Notes: generated from the sequence alone by a model not told the origin. Positions 1 to 7,294 are shown, counted from the first letter of the stretch. The stretch: 11,160 bases of DNA from JBKEDH01 sp047975295 (GCA_047975295.1 JBKEDH010000105.1:1-11160); one strand, 5' to 3'. Program-made: numbers and translations.

Positions 1-95
1 GTTGGACATAAAAATATTTGACGATTTCTATTAATAACAAAATTGAACAATGAAACAAAGATGAAGTCAATATCGATATTTATTTTCATTCTTCA

Positions 96-120
96 CCGGA
101 TGTTTTTAAAAAAAATCCGG
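96..120 (-). terminator. Candidate terminator hairpin after the acetylesterase gene
   Basis: A 6-bp perfect inverted repeat, CCGGAT (96-101) and ATCCGG (115-120), begins directly after the stop codon at 122-124. The 13-base loop consists of a T-run and an A-run. On the minus strand the T-run is inside the loop and no U-tail follows the stem, so this is not a textbook intrinsic terminator. Its position at the end of the esterase pair makes a transcription-end or mRNA-stabilising role plausible. Confidence 0.4.
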
Positions 121-121
121 A

Positions 122-871
122 TTATTGTTCTTTAATCTTATCGGATAAGGCCGGTACTTTTTCTTTTAACACCTTAATTGCCAATTTGGCTACTTCATTG
201 GCTCCCAGATTTGATAAATGGGTATTATCGTATTTCCCTTCTTTATAATACGGATTTTCGCCTGGTTCGAAATGTAGGTGCAATTTTTTGGAACCTTCAA
301 CCCCGTAGGATTTCTCCAATTGTTCGGTAAAGTATTGTAAATCTATAAAAGGCACTTCATATTCTAAAGCTACTAAACGGGCCTCCATAGGGTATTCGCC
401 ATGTGTATCGATTAGTGTACCGTATTCGTTAAAATTACGCCTTACTATTGAAGAGAACAAAATAGGTATCGCCCCTCTATCTCTGGTATCGGCAATATAT
501 TTAATGAGATTATGCCTGTAGGCAACATGCGGATTGGTATAACGGTTGGGCGACTTTATTTTTTGGTCGTTATGTCCAAATTGGATAAATACATAATCAC
601 CCTTTTTTAAAGTTTTAAGTATATTGTCCCAGCGGCCTTCACCTATAAAACTTTTACTGCTTCTTCCGTTAGCCGCACGATTATCTATAACCACATCATC
701 GGTAAAATATTGAGGCAATACTTGACCCCAACCATGTTCGGGATTGGTTTCAGGATTTTTTTTATTGGACATAGTCGAATCGCCAATCATATAAATCGTA
801 ATGGGCTGGGACCAACATGATACTGTAACCAGTAAAAATACCACAACACTAAACTGCATTAACCATTTCAT
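122..871 (-). CDS. Secreted SGNH-fold acetylesterase, rhamnogalacturonan acetylesterase-like (CE12)
   Basis: This 249-residue protein should remove acetyl esters from rhamnogalacturonan or related pectic glycans outside the cytoplasm. A signal peptide occupies about residues 1-22 (hydrophobic FSVVVFLLV, then SCWSQ). The Cys at 19 could be read as a weak lipobox, so periplasmic or lipid-anchored forms are both possible. All SGNH blocks are visible: GDSTMS with nucleophile Ser32, the AANGRSS block near residue 67, GHND (block III), and DNTHLS with catalytic Asp215 and His218. Length and motif spelling match the CE12 (RGAE/YesT) group better than general GDSL lipases. The ATG at 869-871 starts directly before the hydrophobic segment. 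The pectin methylesterase gene lies 10 bp upstream, so the two are almost certainly co-transcribed. Family call is strong; the exact substrate is inferred from the neighbour. Confidence 0.9.
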   Translation of the reverse strand: MKWLMQFSVVVFLLVTVSCWSQPITIYMIGDSTMSNKKNPETNPEHGWGQVLPQYFTDDVVIDNRAANGRSSKSFIGEGRWDNILKTLKKGDYVFIQFGHNDQKIKSPNRYTNPHVAYRHNLIKYIADTRDRGAIPILFSSIVRRNFNEYGTLIDTHGEYPMEARLVALEYEVPFIDLQYFTEQLEKSYGVEGSKKLHLHFEPGENPYYKEGKYDNTHLSNLGANEVAKLAIKVLKEKVPALSDKIKEQ

Positions 872-881
872 TATTTTTAGC

Positions 882-1889
882 TTATAGATTTTGATACCAT
901 TTTATTTTTTTATTTCCTGTATAGGAAACTAATATGTTGTCTTTAGAATACTTTTTAACATCCTTTTTTTTTAATTGATGAGACCAAGGCACCCTACTTT
1001 CGGGTATGTATCCTTCTCCTTCACAGTTATATTCGGCATAAAAGGTTAAACTTTCGGCTTCTTTATTGTTCCAATTATGCCAAGCTTCGGGCTTTATTTG
1101 CTTGCCCATTTCGCAATTAATAAAAACCGTTTTGGCATGCTTGCGCCATGGCCTGCCAAGATAAACATTAGTTACACCTCTATCGGATGTTAATTTGCAA
1201 TCGATAAAAACATAACCAAATTGTTGATGCTTGGGTGTTGAAGCAGCCGTAATATACGAGTTCGATTTACTGTTAATTTTACATGTTTCGAACAGCACCG
1301 TAGCTTCACCAAAAATAAAATCGGTTGTTCCTTCTATAAAGCAATCTTTAAAATACTGTTTAAAACCTTCGCCAGATGTGTATAAAGTATCCTGATACCC
1401 CAAAACATCACAGTTTTCAAAATAACATCTATCGGCATTTACCGATAGGGCTATAGCCTGCCCAACCGCTCCCGAAGTATTTTTAATGGTTAGATTCTTA
1501 GCAATAAAATCGTTGCCTTCTACCAATACTGTTGCGGAAAAAAAGGTACTGTTACGTCCCAAATTTATTTTTTTAAAAGAATCGTCGAAGGTAATTATGG
1601 TACCCTTCCGACTCTCGCCTATTAATGATACCTGTGTGTTCCACGAAAAAACATGTACTTTCTCATTATACACACCATTTTTCACATTGATTATTACCCG
1701 CTGATATGGAAAAGCCTTAGCTGCATACAAGGCTTCCTGTATAGTTGTAAAATCGCCACTACCGTCTTGGGCAACAACCATATTGTAGTTGTCTTTTGAT
1801 AGTGCTTTAATAATTGAACAATTAGTAGCTCCAACCATTTCCTTACCCAAACCAAAAAACAGAACTATATAAAAAACCAAAAACTTCAT
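882..1889 (-). CDS. Secreted pectin methylesterase (pectinesterase, CE8)
   Basis: The protein hydrolyses methyl esters of homogalacturonan, releasing methanol and exposing acid groups for lyases or hydrolases. From the ATG at 1887-1889 it has 335 residues and begins MKFLVFYIVLFFGLG, a normal signal peptide. A longer reading opens at 1940, but that codon is TTG, adds 17 residues ahead of the signal sequence and overlaps a possible promoter element, so I reject it. The parallel beta-helix pectinesterase domain runs from GSGDFTTIQEA (about 43) to near the C terminus. Signature motifs are GYQDTLY (proton donor Asp167), GTTDFIFG (nucleophile Asp190) and LGRPWR (Arg246, Trp248), all intact. Cys155, Cys160 and Cys183 could form disulfides. 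The acetylesterase gene follows after 10 bp, giving a paired pectin de-esterification unit. Confidence in family and activity is high. Confidence 0.93.
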   Translation of the reverse strand: MKFLVFYIVLFFGLGKEMVGATNCSIIKALSKDNYNMVVAQDGSGDFTTIQEALYAAKAFPYQRVIINVKNGVYNEKVHVFSWNTQVSLIGESRKGTIITFDDSFKKINLGRNSTFFSATVLVEGNDFIAKNLTIKNTSGAVGQAIALSVNADRCYFENCDVLGYQDTLYTSGEGFKQYFKDCFIEGTTDFIFGEATVLFETCKINSKSNSYITAASTPKHQQFGYVFIDCKLTSDRGVTNVYLGRPWRKHAKTVFINCEMGKQIKPEAWHNWNNKEAESLTFYAEYNCEGEGYIPESRVPWSHQLKKKDVKKYSKDNILVSYTGNKKIKWYQNL

Positions 1890-1937
1890 AATATAAATGT
1901 AATCGATTGTTTTATTTGAAATTAACGGTTCAATATA

Positions 1938-1970
1938 CAAATCTTAATTGGATTTTAACCTAAAAAACAA
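1938..1970 (-). promoter_or_regulatory. Weak candidate promoter for the pectin methylesterase gene
   Basis: On the minus strand AAGATTTG (1945-1938) differs from the Bacteroidota -7 consensus TAnnTTTG at its first base. A TTG (1970-1968) lies 22 bp upstream, inside the usual 17-23 bp range. It would place the 5' end roughly 40 bases before the ATG at 1889. The mismatch keeps confidence low. Confidence 0.3.
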
Positions 1971-2021
1971 CCTTCCAAGCAAGCAATTTTGAAAAGTCTA
2001 TAAAAAAAATAGGAACAGATT

Positions 2022-2044
2022 TGTTAGCTTTTTAAAACCTAACA
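2022..2044 (-). terminator. Candidate hairpin between the sulfatase and pectin methylesterase genes
   Basis: TGTTAG (2022-2027) and CTAACA (2039-2044) form a 6-bp inverted repeat around an 11-base loop containing TTTT and AAAA runs. It lies 57 bp past the sulfatase stop codon. No T-tail follows on the minus strand. Its shape, a short stem with a T-run/A-run loop, resembles the hairpin after the acetylesterase gene. Confidence 0.3.
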
Positions 2045-2101
2045 GGTCTATGAGCCACATAATTATGACTACCGGTTAATAAATGATTTTTTAGAAATTC
2101 T

Positions 2102-3685
2102 CTATTTCAGTTCCAGTTCTCCAACCCCATTTTGAGATCCTTTTCGTATTTTAATGTAATCGGTTTTCATAGCTTTCAATTGCTCTGGTTTTGTTTCGGC
2201 CAAATTAGTTTGTTGCCCCACATCTTCTTTTAAATTGTATAGTTGGTATTGATTAGAATTACCCAATTCAATATCGACATATGGGTTTTTTACAGCCCCT
2301 TTGTATGGTGGAATCATAACCCAGTCTCCTTGTCTTAAAATGGTTTTTCCACTAGCTTCAAGAATAAGTTCTTTTCGACCTTGCAGGGACTTTCCCATAA
2401 AAACATTTATTAAATTTTCACTATCATTTTTAAATGGATCTGCTCCTACCAGACTAGCCAACGATGCCATTAAATCGATTTGGCATACCACAGCATCGGA
2501 AACTCCTGGTTGTATTTTCCCTTTCCAGTACGTTATAAACGGTACTTTTGCACCAGCTTCGAACATACTGTACTTTCCGCCTCTTAATGCACCTTTAGGT
2601 TTATGAGTTCCATTTTTTTCAACAGCATCGTCTTTATAACCATCATTCAGCACAGGACCATTGTCGCTTGAAAAAACAATAAGGGTATTTTCCAATATTC
2701 CTTTTTTATCCAACGCTTTTATAAATTCGCCAATGCACCAATCGGCTTCTGCAATAACATCACCCCTGGGACCTAAATCTGTAGTGCCCACAAATCTTGG
2801 GTGAGGCGTTCTCGGCACATGGGGTTGCTGCATGGCGTAGTATAAAAAGAATGGTTCGCCTTCTTTTTGATTTTCAATATAGCTTTTTACTTGATTTATA
2901 AAAACATCGGCCATATCTTCATCAATCCATTTGGCCTTTTCCCCTCCTTTCATAAAACCAATACGGGGAATACCGTTTACAATACTGTTATTATGTCCAT
3001 GATCCCATTCCATTTTTAATAACTCCGGATTCTCCTTTCCCGTAGGCTCTCCCTCAAAATTCTTTTTATAATCGACCTCAATGGGATCGTTGGGATCGCT
3101 GTTTACCACATAGCCATCTTCGATATAAACCGTTGGTACCCTATCTTGTGTTGCTGCCAGAATATAACTATAATCGAATCCTACTTCGTTAGGCCCCGGT
3201 GCTACCTTTTCGTTCCAATTAACATGGCCGGTACCCAGCCCCAAGTGCCATTTACCAATAATGGCCGTTTTATATCCTTGGGTTTTTAACATTTTAGGAA
3301 GCGTATATTGGGTTGTATCTATAATTAAAGGTGCTGTTCCCGGTAATATTCTTGCCCGCTTGTTGCGCCACGGATACACGCCCGTTAAAAGTCCGTACCT
3401 ACTGGGTGTACAGGTTGCCGAAGTAGCATAACCATTGGTAAAACGTACCCCTTCGTTGGCCAGCATATCCATATTTGGTGTTTTTATAGCCGTAGCCCCA
3501 TAAGCACCCATATCGCCGTAGCCTAAGTCGTCCAGATAAACAAAAACGATATTGGGTTTTGCTAAAATTCCCTCATTTTTAGGTTCGGTATTTTTAGTAT
3601 CGTTTTTACATGCAAATATCAGTAAGGAAACAACTACGACAATACCTACTTTTTTTAATTTCATTTTTACAGTTTTAGAATCCAT
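2102..3685 (-). CDS. Lipoprotein sulfatase, formylglycine-dependent (family S1)
   Basis: This 527-residue enzyme belongs to the arylsulfatase superfamily and should hydrolyse sulfate esters, probably on a polysaccharide. The N terminus has a lysine-rich segment, a hydrophobic stretch and the lipobox LIFAC (Cys26), so it is probably a lipid-anchored protein. Active-site elements are in the usual order: metal-binding Asp52-Asp53 in YLDDLGYGD, the CTPSR motif with Cys92 as the residue converted to formylglycine, GKWHLG (144-149), QPHVP (His289) and FSSDNGP (338-344, metal-binding Asp341 and Asn342). The Cys-type CxPSR core requires a formylglycine-generating enzyme or anaerobic maturase encoded elsewhere. 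Met8 is an alternative start that also leaves a normal lipoprotein signal; the first ATG is kept. A TATATTTG promoter element lies 31 bp upstream. It shares strand and region with the two pectin esterases, 212 bp further downstream. The S1 subfamily and exact substrate cannot be told by eye. Confidence 0.93.
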   Translation of the reverse strand: MDSKTVKMKLKKVGIVVVVSLLIFACKNDTKNTEPKNEGILAKPNIVFVYLDDLGYGDMGAYGATAIKTPNMDMLANEGVRFTNGYATSATCTPSRYGLLTGVYPWRNKRARILPGTAPLIIDTTQYTLPKMLKTQGYKTAIIGKWHLGLGTGHVNWNEKVAPGPNEVGFDYSYILAATQDRVPTVYIEDGYVVNSDPNDPIEVDYKKNFEGEPTGKENPELLKMEWDHGHNNSIVNGIPRIGFMKGGEKAKWIDEDMADVFINQVKSYIENQKEGEPFFLYYAMQQPHVPRTPHPRFVGTTDLGPRGDVIAEADWCIGEFIKALDKKGILENTLIVFSSDNGPVLNDGYKDDAVEKNGTHKPKGALRGGKYSMFEAGAKVPFITYWKGKIQPGVSDAVVCQIDLMASLASLVGADPFKNDSENLINVFMGKSLQGRKELILEASGKTILRQGDWVMIPPYKGAVKNPYVDIELGNSNQYQLYNLKEDVGQQTNLAETKPEQLKAMKTDYIKIRKGSQNGVGELELK

Positions 3686-3715
3686 TATGTTCGTTTATGT
3701 TTTAGCAGTAATTTC

Positions 3716-3723
3716 CAAATATA
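3716..3723 (-). promoter_or_regulatory. Promoter -7 element of the sulfatase gene
   Basis: The minus strand reads TATATTTG, an exact match to the Bacteroidota TAnnTTTG element, 31 bp before the sulfatase ATG. This would give a leader of about 20-25 bases. No clear TTG is seen at the -33 position, so an activator may be needed. The same octamer precedes the blaI-like gene. Confidence 0.5.
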
Positions 3724-3808
3724 GCCAATATGCTATAAGATTATTGCTCTAAATTAGTCTTTTTAGGGGGTGTATTTTTTCATGTGTTAATATTTATTGT
3801 TTTCTAAT

Positions 3809-3878
3809 GGTTACATGGAACACCCAAATTAACATTCTACTATGGAATTAAAACTTAATAATTGGTGTTTCATTTACC
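3809..3878. repeat. Imperfect inverted repeat upstream of the sulfatase promoter
   Basis: GGTTACATGGAACACC (3809-3824) and GGTGTTTCATTTACC (3864-3878) are imperfect reverse complements, sharing GGTGTT-CAT-TA-CC when one is inverted. The arms are separated by 39 bp, with centres about 55 bp apart. The placement, 90-160 bp upstream of the TATATTTG element, suits paired binding sites for a polysaccharide-locus regulator. A chance AT-rich match is not excluded. Confidence 0.35.
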
Positions 3879-4087
3879 AAAAAACAAAGACCATTATACT
3901 TTGAAGTAAAGACTTTATTTTAATTTAGACAAAACAACTTTTTAATTTACGAAATAGTCTTATATCCCACCCATTTCAGTCTGAATTCGATTTCAACACG
4001 ATTTATTTTTAAGTTATAAATAATCTATGTAAAGAATAAAGAAGTGTTTGGCCGTTGTAGGATTTAGCTTCTCCAAATTTATATTTC

Positions 4088-4456
4088 TTATACTGTCGAA
4101 ATTGTATCCCGTAATTTTTTGGGCATATTTTTTACCACCATATCGTACGAATGGTCTATTAACTGTAAGATTATTTTGGGGCTTAACTCGTTTTTATGGA
4201 TTAAAACGGTGTTCCAGTGTTTACTGTTCATGTGCCAACCCGATATAATGCTGTCGTAATCTGCCCGTAGCTCTAACGCATATTCGGGATCGCATTTTAA
4301 ATTTACCGCACCTTCTCCAGCTTCCCATTTTTTTAAAGAAAAAAGGGCAAACATTTTTCCTAATACTTTAAATACAAGCGTATCATTATCAAAAGGAAAT
4401 GCTTCTGTTACGGCTTTCTTTTTTAAACAATAATCACGTAGTTGGTCGATGTGCAT
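4088..4456 (-). CDS. MmcQ/YjbR family protein
   Basis: A 122-residue cytoplasmic protein of the MmcQ/YjbR family (DUF419), whose members are small alpha/beta proteins with a CyaY-like double-wing fold and a suspected DNA-binding role. The molecular function is not settled. Family features are the opening LRDYCLKKKAVTEAFPFDN, the central FKVLGKMFALF strand pair, NLKCDPE, and the closing W-N-TV (HWNTVLI) followed by an amphipathic helix (IDHSYDMVVKNMPKK). The length is typical. There is no signal peptide or membrane segment. The ATG at 4454-4456 is the first in frame and agrees with the family N terminus. It stands alone, about 200 bp from the DUF4230 gene, with no recognised promoter, so its neighbours give no functional hint. 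Confidence 0.85.
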   Translation of the reverse strand: MHIDQLRDYCLKKKAVTEAFPFDNDTLVFKVLGKMFALFSLKKWEAGEGAVNLKCDPEYALELRADYDSIISGWHMNSKHWNTVLIHKNELSPKIILQLIDHSYDMVVKNMPKKLRDTISTV

Positions 4457-4656
4457 TTGGGTATAGGGTCTTATTTTATCTTTTTAAAATCTGTATTGGT
4501 AAAATTCGATTATCAATATTATTCATTCAAATTGTCGTGTTAATCTACCCTGTGTTTTTCGCTTAATAACTTTCTTTTACATCTTGACATTCAACATCTG
4601 TTTGTCCCTTTTAAATATTGTCTTTATACGATTTTAAACCATTTTTTTATTCGAAA

Positions 4657-5274
4657 TTAAGGTTGAGCTTTCAACGTTTTTATTTCGACTTCTTCTATTT
4701 TTAAATCGGAATAATCGAGCTTCCAGCCTATGGTTTGTACAATGCTTTCCATAATTAAAACCGCTTCTAAAGCTTCTCGTCTGGCTACATCGAAAAGACC
4801 ACTTTCGGGCACCTTACTTAATATATGCGCTTTAGCTTCTTTGTTTAGTTCGGTTAAATCGGTTGCTTCGAACTTATTGAACATACCGTCCTTTTTATCG
4901 TAATAATTCAAATTGGTTTCAATACTCAATACTTCTGGTTGTGGAAACTGTTTTAGTATTATGGTTTTTTTTGGATTATTGGACACAATTTCAATTTTTG
5001 ATAAATCGAACCCAACAAAAGCTTTGGCTTCTATTACCACCAGAGCTTTTTTTCGGCTGCTTACCAGTTTTAAAAAGCGTTCTTTTACATCTTCGTAATG
5101 ATAAATTTCGGCAAAAGTTCCTTCAACGGTTATTAATTTACATACCCGTTTTATTTTTTCCAATAATAGTATAGACTGTGTGTTTATGCGTTTTTTCCGT
5201 TTAAAAAAGAAGGTGCCTTGAGAAATGGCCAAAGTTATAAGAACACTAATAATTACTATAATTAATATATCCAT
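4657..5274 (-). CDS. Membrane-anchored DUF4230 family protein
   Basis: A 205-residue protein of unknown function that fits the DUF4230 family. A single N-terminal membrane segment (about residues 3-20, IIVIISVLITLAISQG) is followed by a basic patch (FFFKRKKR), which predicts a cytoplasmic-side stop signal or uncleaved anchor. The rest is soluble. It contains the VCKLITVEGTFAEIYHYED region typical of the family, the segment KALVVIEAKAFVGFDLSKIEI, and an alpha-helical end (LFDVARREALEAVLIMESIVQTIGW). The ATG at 5272-5274 places the membrane segment at the very N terminus. The gene is separated from hemW by about 209 bp containing an inverted-repeat element that may supply its promoter. A small GTTGA/TCAAC hairpin overlaps the last codons. 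No biochemical role can be given. Confidence 0.85.
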   Translation of the reverse strand: MDILIIVIISVLITLAISQGTFFFKRKKRINTQSILLLEKIKRVCKLITVEGTFAEIYHYEDVKERFLKLVSSRKKALVVIEAKAFVGFDLSKIEIVSNNPKKTIILKQFPQPEVLSIETNLNYYDKKDGMFNKFEATDLTELNKEAKAHILSKVPESGLFDVARREALEAVLIMESIVQTIGWKLDYSDLKIEEVEIKTLKAQP

Positions 5275-5314
5275 TTTATATTTTCCTGATTAAATCCAAA
5301 TGGGAGTCTGCTTA

Positions 5315-5475
5315 GAGCCTGTTTAGATTTATATCAATTGTTTTTCTATGCCTCTTTTTGCGTATAATTTCGTTAAAATTTAATCAAGTAGCACAGCTAT
5401 TATCTTCTATTTCACATCATTCTACATCAAAAATAAACTTTACAAAAAGTCTATCATACAAATTTAAACAGGCTC
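5315..5475. mobile_element. Probable MITE: 161-bp non-coding element with 16-bp terminal inverted repeats
   Basis: GAGCCTGTTTAGATTT (5315-5330) and AAATTTAAACAGGCTC (5460-5475) are inverted copies with one mismatch. Both ends are flanked by TA (5313-5314 and 5476-5477), as expected if a transposase of the IS630/mariner or a related TA-targeting type inserted it. The flanks read TTA and TAA, so these bases could also be part of a longer inverted repeat. The interior has no open reading frame of note, which suits a non-autonomous element mobilised in trans. It ends 8 bp from the hemW stop codon. The family is not identified from sequence alone. Confidence 0.6.
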
Positions 5476-5487
5476 TAAAGGTATCAA
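5459..5487 (-). promoter_or_regulatory. Candidate promoter formed by the element end and the hemW 3' end
   Basis: On the minus strand TTG (5487-5485, from the last codons of hemW) is followed after 18 bp by TAAATTTG (5466-5459, inside the right terminal repeat). This matches the Bacteroidota pattern TTG-N17-23-TAnnTTTG. It faces the DUF4230 gene and would give a leader of about 180 bases crossing the element. Confidence 0.4.
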
Positions 5488-6665
5488 ATTTTAAATAAAT
5501 CGGATGCAATTCCATCACTTAAAAACAATCCTTTTGGTGTTACAAAAATCGTATCGTTTTCAATATACAGCAGTTCCTTTTTTATATGCTTTTGTACTTG
5601 TTGCAAAATATAATCTTTATAACAGCTACCAAAATCGTTTTCGAGTTTTTTTAACGAAACGCCCCAAATGGTACGTAAACCCGTCATAACATATTCATTA
5701 TATCGATCTGGAATACTCAAAATTTCGGTCTCAGAGGGCAATTTATTTTCATTAATGGCCTTTATGTATTTGGTATTATTGGAAATATTCCAACTACGTT
5801 CTTTTCCATTAAACGAATGTGCCGATGGCCCAATGCCCAAATACGTTTTTCCTTGCCAATAACTGGTGTTATGCCTTGAAAAATAATCGGGCTTACCAAA
5901 GTTTGAAATCTCGTAATGTACAAAGCCTTGTTTTTTGGTTTCTTTAACTAGATGGTTAAAATGTACCTGAGCCAAAACATCGTTTATTGGTGGATAAACA
6001 CCTTTTTTTATAAAACTATCCAAAGCCGTTTTTGGCTCGACCGTTAAGGCATAAGCCGAAATATGGTTTACCCCGAAACCAAAAGCCTTTTGCAAATTGG
6101 CATCCCATTTTTCGATACTCATATTAGGGATACCATAAATTAAGTCGATAGTAATATTATCGAAATATTTTGTAGCTTCTTGTAGGCATATTTTGGCATC
6201 GTTTGCACTATGGGCACGGTTCATACTTTTTAAATCATCTTTAAAAAACGATTGGATACCTATGGAAAGGCGGTTAATGGGAGTATGGGCCAAATCGGCT
6301 ATGCGCATCATCGTTAAATCGTCGGGATTGGCCTCTAATGTAATTTCGGGATTTTCGGAAACCGTATAATTCCGATGAATTTCATCAATCAGAAATTGTA
6401 ATTCATCAATCTTCAGTAAACTTGGTGTTCCTCCTCCAAAATAAATGGTTTTAATAGTATGGTTTGCCATCTCGATGCTACGTAGCTGTAATTCTCTAAC
6501 TAAAGCATTTACCATATCGTCTTTCTTTTTTAACGAAGTAGAAAAATGGAAATCGCAATAGTAACAGGCTTGTTTACAAAAAGGAATATGGATGTAAATG
6601 GCTCCACCCAACTTTCTTAAGGAAGACTTCGTATTATTATATTTAAGTTCCTGCCCAAAATGCAC
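5484..6665 (-). CDS. hemW: HemW family radical SAM protein (heme chaperone, formerly HemN-like)
   Basis: HemW proteins bind heme and a 4Fe-4S cluster and are thought to deliver heme to target proteins; they are often mislabelled oxygen-independent coproporphyrinogen oxidase. The reading frame is 393 residues. Seen directly: the radical SAM cluster motif CKQACYYC (Cys30, Cys34, Cys37) directly after IYIHIPF, GGGTPS (77-82) for SAM binding, LSIGIQSF, and the HNTSYW motif typical of HemW, followed by GIGPSAHSF. The frame opens with GTG at 6663-6665. Family members normally start only a few residues before IYIHIPF, so the TTG at 6609-6611 (giving MGGAIYIHIPF), preceded by AAGAAAG, is a serious alternative. 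There is no in-frame ATG. It follows ruvC after 29 bp and is probably co-transcribed with it. Family confidence is high; start confidence is low. Confidence 0.93.
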   Translation of the reverse strand: MHFGQELKYNNTKSSLRKLGGAIYIHIPFCKQACYYCDFHFSTSLKKKDDMVNALVRELQLRSIEMANHTIKTIYFGGGTPSLLKIDELQFLIDEIHRNYTVSENPEITLEANPDDLTMMRIADLAHTPINRLSIGIQSFFKDDLKSMNRAHSANDAKICLQEATKYFDNITIDLIYGIPNMSIEKWDANLQKAFGFGVNHISAYALTVEPKTALDSFIKKGVYPPINDVLAQVHFNHLVKETKKQGFVHYEISNFGKPDYFSRHNTSYWQGKTYLGIGPSAHSFNGKERSWNISNNTKYIKAINENKLPSETEILSIPDRYNEYVMTGLRTIWGVSLKKLENDFGSCYKDYILQQVQKHIKKELLYIENDTIFVTPKGLFLSDGIASDLFKI

Positions 6666-6694
6666 AATTAACGTTTTCTATTTTTTATTAGTAG

Positions 6695-7294
6695 TTAGTT
6701 TTTTTTTCGAAGATCAACAATTGTTGTATTTTTCGAGTCTCCTTTTGGAGTTTGGGAACTATTCTGTTTTACAAAAGCGGTCCAACCCGAATAACTCTTA
6801 CCTACTTCGGTACGGCCATCGTTATAAAAATGGCAAACAGCTGCTGCAAGTCCATCGGTGGCATCAAGATTTTTGGGCAAAGTTTTCAATCCCAATAAAC
6901 TTTGCAACATTTTGGCAACCTGTTCTTTACTGGCATTACCATTTCCTGTAATAGCCATTTTAATTTTTTTGGGCGAATATTCGGTAATAGGCACTTCACG
7001 GCTTAACCCTGCTGCCATGGCAACACCTTGCGCCCTGCCCAGCTTGAGCATACTTTGTACGTTTTTACCAAAAAAAGGGGCTTCGATGGCAATCTCGTCC
7101 GGATGATGGGTATCGATAAGTTCTACAGTGCGCTCGAAAATAAGTTTTAACTTTAAGTAGTGGTCGTTGTATTTTTTTAAATCCAGTTCGTTAAGCTGCA
7201 AAAAACTCATAGTTTTGCCCACGACCTTTATAAGCCCAAAACCCATAATGGTTGTTCCGGGATCTATTCCTAATATAATTTTTTCTTGTGCCAT
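6695..7294 (-). CDS. ruvC: Crossover junction endodeoxyribonuclease RuvC
   Basis: RuvC cuts Holliday junctions symmetrically, working with the RuvAB branch-migration motor in recombinational repair. The protein has 199 residues. The four acidic catalytic residues are all present: Asp11 in GIDPGT, Glu71 in AIEAPFFGKN, and Asp144 and Asp147 in LDATDGLAAAVCH. Other conserved blocks are KLGRAQGVAMAA (84-95) and EYSPKKIKMAITGNGNASKEQV (105-126). After the core, which ends near residue 156, there is a polar tail of about 40 residues that is probably disordered. The ATG at 7292-7294 is the only sensible start. A TAGCTTTG promoter element ends only 11 bp upstream of it. hemW follows after 29 bp, forming a probable two-gene unit. 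The lipoprotein gene ends 60 bp upstream on the same strand, so partial read-through from the blaI operon is possible. Confidence 0.97.
   Translation of the reverse strand: MAQEKIILGIDPGTTIMGFGLIKVVGKTMSFLQLNELDLKKYNDHYLKLKLIFERTVELIDTHHPDEIAIEAPFFGKNVQSMLKLGRAQGVAMAAGLSREVPITEYSPKKIKMAITGNGNASKEQVAKMLQSLLGLKTLPKNLDATDGLAAAVCHFYNDGRTEVGKSYSGWTAFVKQNSSQTPKGDSKNTTIVDLRKKN

Larger units (their letters stand above)
3686..4087. other. 402-bp gene-free stretch upstream of the sulfatase gene
   Basis: No convincing coding region is seen on either strand. The part nearest the sulfatase holds its candidate promoter (3716-3723). Further upstream lies an imperfect inverted repeat (3809-3824 with 3864-3878). 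A short perfect palindrome, TAAAGACTTTA, occurs near 3907. The remainder is AT-rich with no clear signal, and includes the 3' flank of the YjbR-like gene, where no good terminator was found. Confidence 0.6.

Noticed and set aside
1..95. Possible gene fragment at the left edge
   Set aside because: No frame on either strand gives recognisable protein sequence; the stretch looks like AT-rich intergenic DNA.
1486..1704. Plus-strand open frames such as 1486-1704, 4941-5174, 6598-6951 and 9416-9649
   Set aside because: All lie opposite well-supported minus-strand genes, have no recognisable domain and no promoter; they are antisense shadows.
1890..1940. Longer pectin methylesterase start at 1940
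   Set aside because: The codon is TTG, the extra 17 residues precede a complete signal peptide that begins at the ATG at 1889, and the region overlaps a possible promoter element.
4660..4676. GTTGA / TCAAC hairpin at the end of the DUF4230 gene
   Set aside because: The 5-bp stem overlaps the final codons and has no T-tail in the direction of transcription; it is likely chance.
5484..6665. Annotation as coproporphyrinogen III oxidase (HemN)
   Set aside because: The HNxxYW motif, the short N terminus before the CxxxCxxC motif and the size fit HemW rather than HemN.
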